NCBI GenBank assembly: GCA_003553165.1
Contig: PUOZ01000159.1
Location: 1 to 9,022 of the forward strand
Length of the DNA: 9,022 bases
From: Thioalkalivibrio sp.
Lineage (GTDB): Bacteria; Pseudomonadota; Gammaproteobacteria; Ectothiorhodospirales; Ectothiorhodospiraceae
Direction: 5' to 3'
Part shown: positions 6,672 to 9,022 of the stretch, one piece after another
How positions within the stretch are numbered: position 1 is the first letter of the stretch
Layout: each line of letters begins with the position of its first letter
Notes under the pieces: generated by a model
What the model was told of the DNA's origin: nothing
The model's database searches: none
The model's input: only the letters and a program-made list of their open reading frames with translations
Made by a program: the position numbers and the translations under genes

Positions 6672-7919
6672 ATGAATGCGATCGTCAAACCCACGTCAGA
6701 TGCCGACTGGGATGTTGCGCGGGTGCGGCGGGACTTCCCGATTCTGGACCAGGCCGTGCATGGCCATCCACTGGCTTACCTCGACAACGCTGCGACCACG
6801 CAGAAGCCGCAGTCGGTGATCGACGCGATGGACCAGTACTACCGGCGCGACAATGCCAATGTGCACCGCGGTGTCCACGCGCTCGCGGAACGGGCAACGA
6901 CGGATTTCGAGGCTGCGCGCGAGTCGGTGCGGCGGTTCATCAATGCCGCTTCGACGCGCGAGATCGTATTCGTGCGCGGCACCACCGAGGCCATCAACCT
7001 GGTGGCGTCGAGCTTCGGCCAGGGATTGCGCGAGGGTGACGAGGTCATCCTCACTGCGATGGAGCACCATGCCAACATCGTGCCCTGGCAACTGCTGCGC
7101 GAGCGGACCGGCGTCGTCCTGCGGGTGTTGCCGATCACCCCGGCAGGGGAGTTGGACCTGGAGGCGTTGCCCGGCCTGTTCAGTGCCCACACGCGCCTGA
7201 TCGCTCTGACGCACGTGTCCAATGCGCTGGGTACCGTCAATCCAGTGCGGCAAGTTGTCGCGACAGCACATGAACGTGGGGTTCCGGTGCTGTTGGATGG
7301 CGCCCAGGCGATGCCGCACATGCGAGTGGACGTCCAGGCCCTGGATTGCGACTTCTATGCCTTCTCCGGGCACAAGCTGTTCGGGCCCACCGGCATCGGT
7401 GTCCTCTACGGGCGCGAGACCCTGCTGCAGGCGATGCCCCCATACCAGGGCGGCGGCGAGATGATCCGCACGGTGAGCTTCGAAAAGACCACCTTCGCCG
7501 GGCTGCCGCATCGATTCGAGGCGGGCACGCCGGATATCGCCGGTGCCATCGGCCTGGGTCGGGCGATCGAGTACCTAGAGAAGCTGGACTGGGGCGCCGC
7601 GATGGCCTACGAGAACCGCTTGCTGGAGTACGCCACCGATCGACTGAGGGACATCCCGGGTCTGCGCGTCATCGGCGAGGCGCAGGACAAGGTTGCGCTG
7701 GTTTCCTTCGTGATGGACGACGTGCACCCCCACGACATGGGCACGATCCTCGATCACCGGGGCCTGGCGGTCCGCGCCGGCCACCACTGTGCGATGCCGG
7801 TGATGACCTTCTATCAGGTACCCGCCACCTCCCGGGCGTCGATGGCCTTCTACAACACGGTGGAGGAGATCGACCGGCTGGCAGCGGCCCTGCGGCATGC
7901 GCGGGAGCTTCTGGCATGA
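6672..7919 (+). CDS. sufS: Cysteine desulfurase SufS
   Basis: This 415-residue PLP enzyme converts L-cysteine to L-alanine and a protein-bound persulfide, supplying sulfur for Fe-S cluster assembly. Diagnostic motifs are YLDNAATTQKP (36-46), NANVHRGVHALAERAT (61-76), EHHANIVPWQ (131-140), DGAQA (209-213), the PLP lysine Lys235 in SGHKLFGPTGIG, and the catalytic Cys373 in RAGHHCAMPVM. These place it in the group II (SufS/CsdA) class rather than IscS. The length is normal. AGGA at 6661-6664 sits 7 bp before the ATG. The stop codon overlaps the sufU start (ATGA), so translation is coupled and the two products probably act together: in characterised systems SufU accepts the persulfide from SufS. 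No sufB, sufC or sufD lies beside it in the window. Confidence 0.95.
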   Translation: MNAIVKPTSDADWDVARVRRDFPILDQAVHGHPLAYLDNAATTQKPQSVIDAMDQYYRRDNANVHRGVHALAERATTDFEAARESVRRFINAASTREIVFVRGTTEAINLVASSFGQGLREGDEVILTAMEHHANIVPWQLLRERTGVVLRVLPITPAGELDLEALPGLFSAHTRLIALTHVSNALGTVNPVRQVVATAHERGVPVLLDGAQAMPHMRVDVQALDCDFYAFSGHKLFGPTGIGVLYGRETLLQAMPPYQGGGEMIRTVSFEKTTFAGLPHRFEAGTPDIAGAIGLGRAIEYLEKLDWGAAMAYENRLLEYATDRLRDIPGLRVIGEAQDKVALVSFVMDDVHPHDMGTILDHRGLAVRAGHHCAMPVMTFYQVPATSRASMAFYNTVEEIDRLAAALRHARELLA

Positions 7920-8365
7920 GTGAACTGAACGACCTGTACCAGGAACTGATCCTGGATCACAAGCGGCATCCCCGGAATTTCCGCGACATGCCCGATGCCA
8001 CCCGGGCGGTGGACGGCCACAACCCGCTCTGCGGGGACCAGTTGCGGTTATTCGTAAGGGTCGTGGACGGGCGGGTCGAAGACGTCAGTTTCATTGGTGT
8101 TGGCTGCGCAATTTCCATGGCATCCGCGTCGATGCTTACTGAGGCAGTGAGGGGGCAGACCGTGGGCGAGGCGCAGCGTCTGTTCGCCGACGTGCACGAT
8201 CTTCTGACCAGCGATCACCCGCACACCGATCCTGCCGAACTCGGTAACCTCGGGGCGCTTGCCGGCGTTCACGAGTACCCGATGCGGGTCAAGTGCGCGA
8301 CCCTTTCCTGGCATACGCTGGACACGGCGTTGACCAGCGATGACGACTCGGTGACCACGGAGTGA
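7916..8365 (+). CDS. sufU: SufU, sulfurtransfer partner of SufS
   Basis: This 149-residue IscU-like protein is of the SufU type. It has LYQELILDHKRHPRNF (7-22), NPLCGDQ (36-42), GCAISMASASMLTE (63-76) and RVKCATLSW (124-132). The predicted zinc/persulfide ligands Cys39, Asp41, Cys64 and Cys127 are all present. The extra segment between Cys64 and Cys127 (roughly 90-115) distinguishes SufU from the shorter IscU, and the LPPVK HscA-binding motif of IscU is absent. In Bacillus SufU is a zinc-dependent acceptor that takes the persulfide from SufS; the same role is inferred here. The start overlaps the sufS stop. The C-terminal tail (TSDDDSVTTE) is acidic and probably disordered. Confidence 0.93.
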   Translation: MSELNDLYQELILDHKRHPRNFRDMPDATRAVDGHNPLCGDQLRLFVRVVDGRVEDVSFIGVGCAISMASASMLTEAVRGQTVGEAQRLFADVHDLLTSDHPHTDPAELGNLGALAGVHEYPMRVKCATLSWHTLDTALTSDDDSVTTE

Positions 8366-8501
8366 GCCGTTTCGACCCACCTCGTGGCGGGTGTTGCCGG
8401 GGTGCTCTTCCAGATCACGGTGGGTGCGGCGGAGACTCGCCAGGGTCCGAACGAGGCGGCTGCGTCATCGTCCAACCGAGCGTGTCCGCGGCGGACCCCT
8501 T

Positions 8502-8531
8502 TTGGAAAAATTCCCGCACAGCTGCTACAGT
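8502..8531 (+). promoter_or_regulatory. Putative sigma70-type promoter for the DUF1328 gene
   Basis: TTGGAA (8502-8507) and TACAGT (8526-8531) are separated by 18 bp and end 31 bp before the start codon at 8563. CTACAGT is a common -10 form in gammaproteobacteria. The -35 element sits in a small dyad GGAA-AAA-TTCC (8504-8514) that might also bind a regulator. No other good promoter is visible in the 197-bp gap after sufU. Confidence 0.5.
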
Positions 8532-8562
8532 CATTGGGACCACTCCTAACACGGAGGTCGCC

Positions 8563-8727
8563 ATGATCTACTGGGCATTGATCTTTCTGATCGTCGCCAT
8601 CATCGCGGGAGCCTTGGGGTTGACGGGTGTTGCCGGAGCGGCCACGAACATCGCCTGGATCCTGTTCGTCGTTGGTCTGGTGGTCGCGCTCGTGTTCCTG
8701 ATCACCGGCAGAAGTCCGCGGGTCTGA
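8563..8727 (+). CDS. Small DUF1328 membrane protein (YtjA-like)
   Basis: This 54-residue, strongly hydrophobic protein starts MIYWALIFLIVAIIAGALG and has two predicted membrane helices (about 3-22 and 29-48) around a Gly/Ala-rich turn. It ends in a basic GRSPRV tail. It matches my memory of the DUF1328/YtjA family of short inner-membrane proteins, whose function is unknown. The ATG at 8563 is chosen because CGGAGGT (8552-8558) lies at the right distance and the frame upstream of it is non-coding in character. A promoter immediately upstream suggests expression independent of sufSU. Confidence 0.88.
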   Translation: MIYWALIFLIVAIIAGALGLTGVAGAATNIAWILFVVGLVVALVFLITGRSPRV

Positions 8728-8741
8728 TCTTTCCATCGCGT

Positions 8742-8771
8742 CGGCGATCCGGGGATTTGACCCGGCCGCCG
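8742..8771. other. GC-rich stem-loop after the DUF1328 gene
   Basis: CCGGG (8749-8753) pairs with CCCGG (8761-8765) around a 7-base loop. An outer CGGC/GCCG pair (8742-8745, 8768-8771) extends it across a 3x2 internal loop. No T-run follows, so it is at best a weak or Rho-dependent terminator. Confidence 0.35.
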
Positions 8772-8792
8772 ATCCGACCATCAAGCATCTCG

Positions 8793-8834
8793 AGACTGCC
8801 AACCGTTATCGCGGATACCGGCAGTGGCAGGTCT
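8793..8834 (+). other. Structured leader upstream of the last gene
   Basis: AGACTGCCA (8793-8801) pairs with TGGCA-G-GTCT (8825-8834) over 9 bp with one bulge. Inside is TATC-GCG-GATA (8807-8817). An alternative 6-bp pairing, ACTGCC (8795-8800) with GGCAGT (8820-8825), excludes the first. The structure ends 5 bases before the AGGAGG ribosome site (8840-8845). It may be a simple leader hairpin; regulation is speculative. Confidence 0.35.
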
Positions 8835-8851
8835 TGCATAGGAGGACACGC

Positions 8852-9022
8852 ATGAGCCCAGTTCGCATTCTTGGTATCGCCCTGCTGGTCGCAGGGATCG
8901 TTGCCCTCTATTTCGGCTGGCAGGCCTCCGAGGCGTTCGTCGACCAGGCACACGAGGCCCTGACCGGTCGCTTCACCGATGAGACCATGTGGTACTTCAT
9001 CGGCGGCGGTATTGCCGTGGTG
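8852..9022 (+). CDS. DUF3185-like small membrane protein (3' partial)
   Basis: The first 57 codons are present and the frame is open to the window end. Residues 5-22 form a membrane helix (RILGIALLVAGIVALYFG). A polar segment with QASEAFVDQAHEALTGRFTDETMWY (24-48) follows, and a second helix begins at GGGIAVV. This arrangement matches what I recall of DUF3185 proteins, about 65-70 residues with no known function. A strong AGGAGG site (8840-8845) lies 6 bp before the ATG. It sits 124 bp after another tiny membrane protein, so the two may share an envelope-related role, which is a guess. Confidence 0.8.
   Translation, partial: MSPVRILGIALLVAGIVALYFGWQASEAFVDQAHEALTGRFTDETMWYFIGGGIAVV

Noticed and set aside
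6685..7511. Several long minus-strand frames opposite sufS
   Set aside because: All are antisense shadows of a well-identified gene, with no domain or ribosome site.

Overview
The window reads as a high-GC proteobacterial chromosome. A gammaproteobacterium, perhaps of the Ectothiorhodospiraceae/Chromatiales type, is my guess from gene content and protein style; nothing in the window fixes the taxon. All recognised genes lie on the + strand. The six complete genes other than the small DUF1328 gene are of normal family length, and no gene looks broken.

Region 1 (152-1765) is an amide-nitrogen unit: fmdA (formamidase, formamide to formate and ammonia), followed 6 bp later by fmdB, a small zinc-ribbon protein. 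Region 2 (1766-2130) is a 365-bp gap with no convincing gene. It holds two hairpin-forming palindromes and, at 2039-2086, a pair of divergently oriented 17-bp operators that closely resemble NtrC (NRI) binding sites. Their centres are 31 bp apart, about three helical turns. Region 3 (2131-6436) is a two-gene signalling unit whose reading frames overlap by 14 bp. The first gene encodes a 1133-residue membrane hybrid histidine kinase whose N-terminal half is an NCS1-type (nucleobase/allantoin permease-like) transporter, followed by a nine-cysteine module, HisKA, HATPase and receiver. The second encodes a receiver-LuxR-type response regulator. The most interesting reading of regions 1-3 together is a nitrogen-regulated system in which a transporter-fused sensor reports an external nitrogenous solute and controls the neighbouring formamidase genes. 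The genes and operator-like sequences are visible; the regulatory wiring is inference.

Region 4 (6672-8365) is sufS-sufU, cysteine desulfurase plus its SufU partner, with ATGA start/stop overlap and no sufBCD beside it in the window. Region 5 (8563-9022) holds two small membrane-protein genes, a complete DUF1328 protein and the first 57 codons of a DUF3185-like protein that runs off the window. The DUF1328 gene has a recognisable sigma70-type promoter, and the DUF3185-like gene has a structured leader.

I saw no tRNA, rRNA, CRISPR array, insertion sequence or phage gene.
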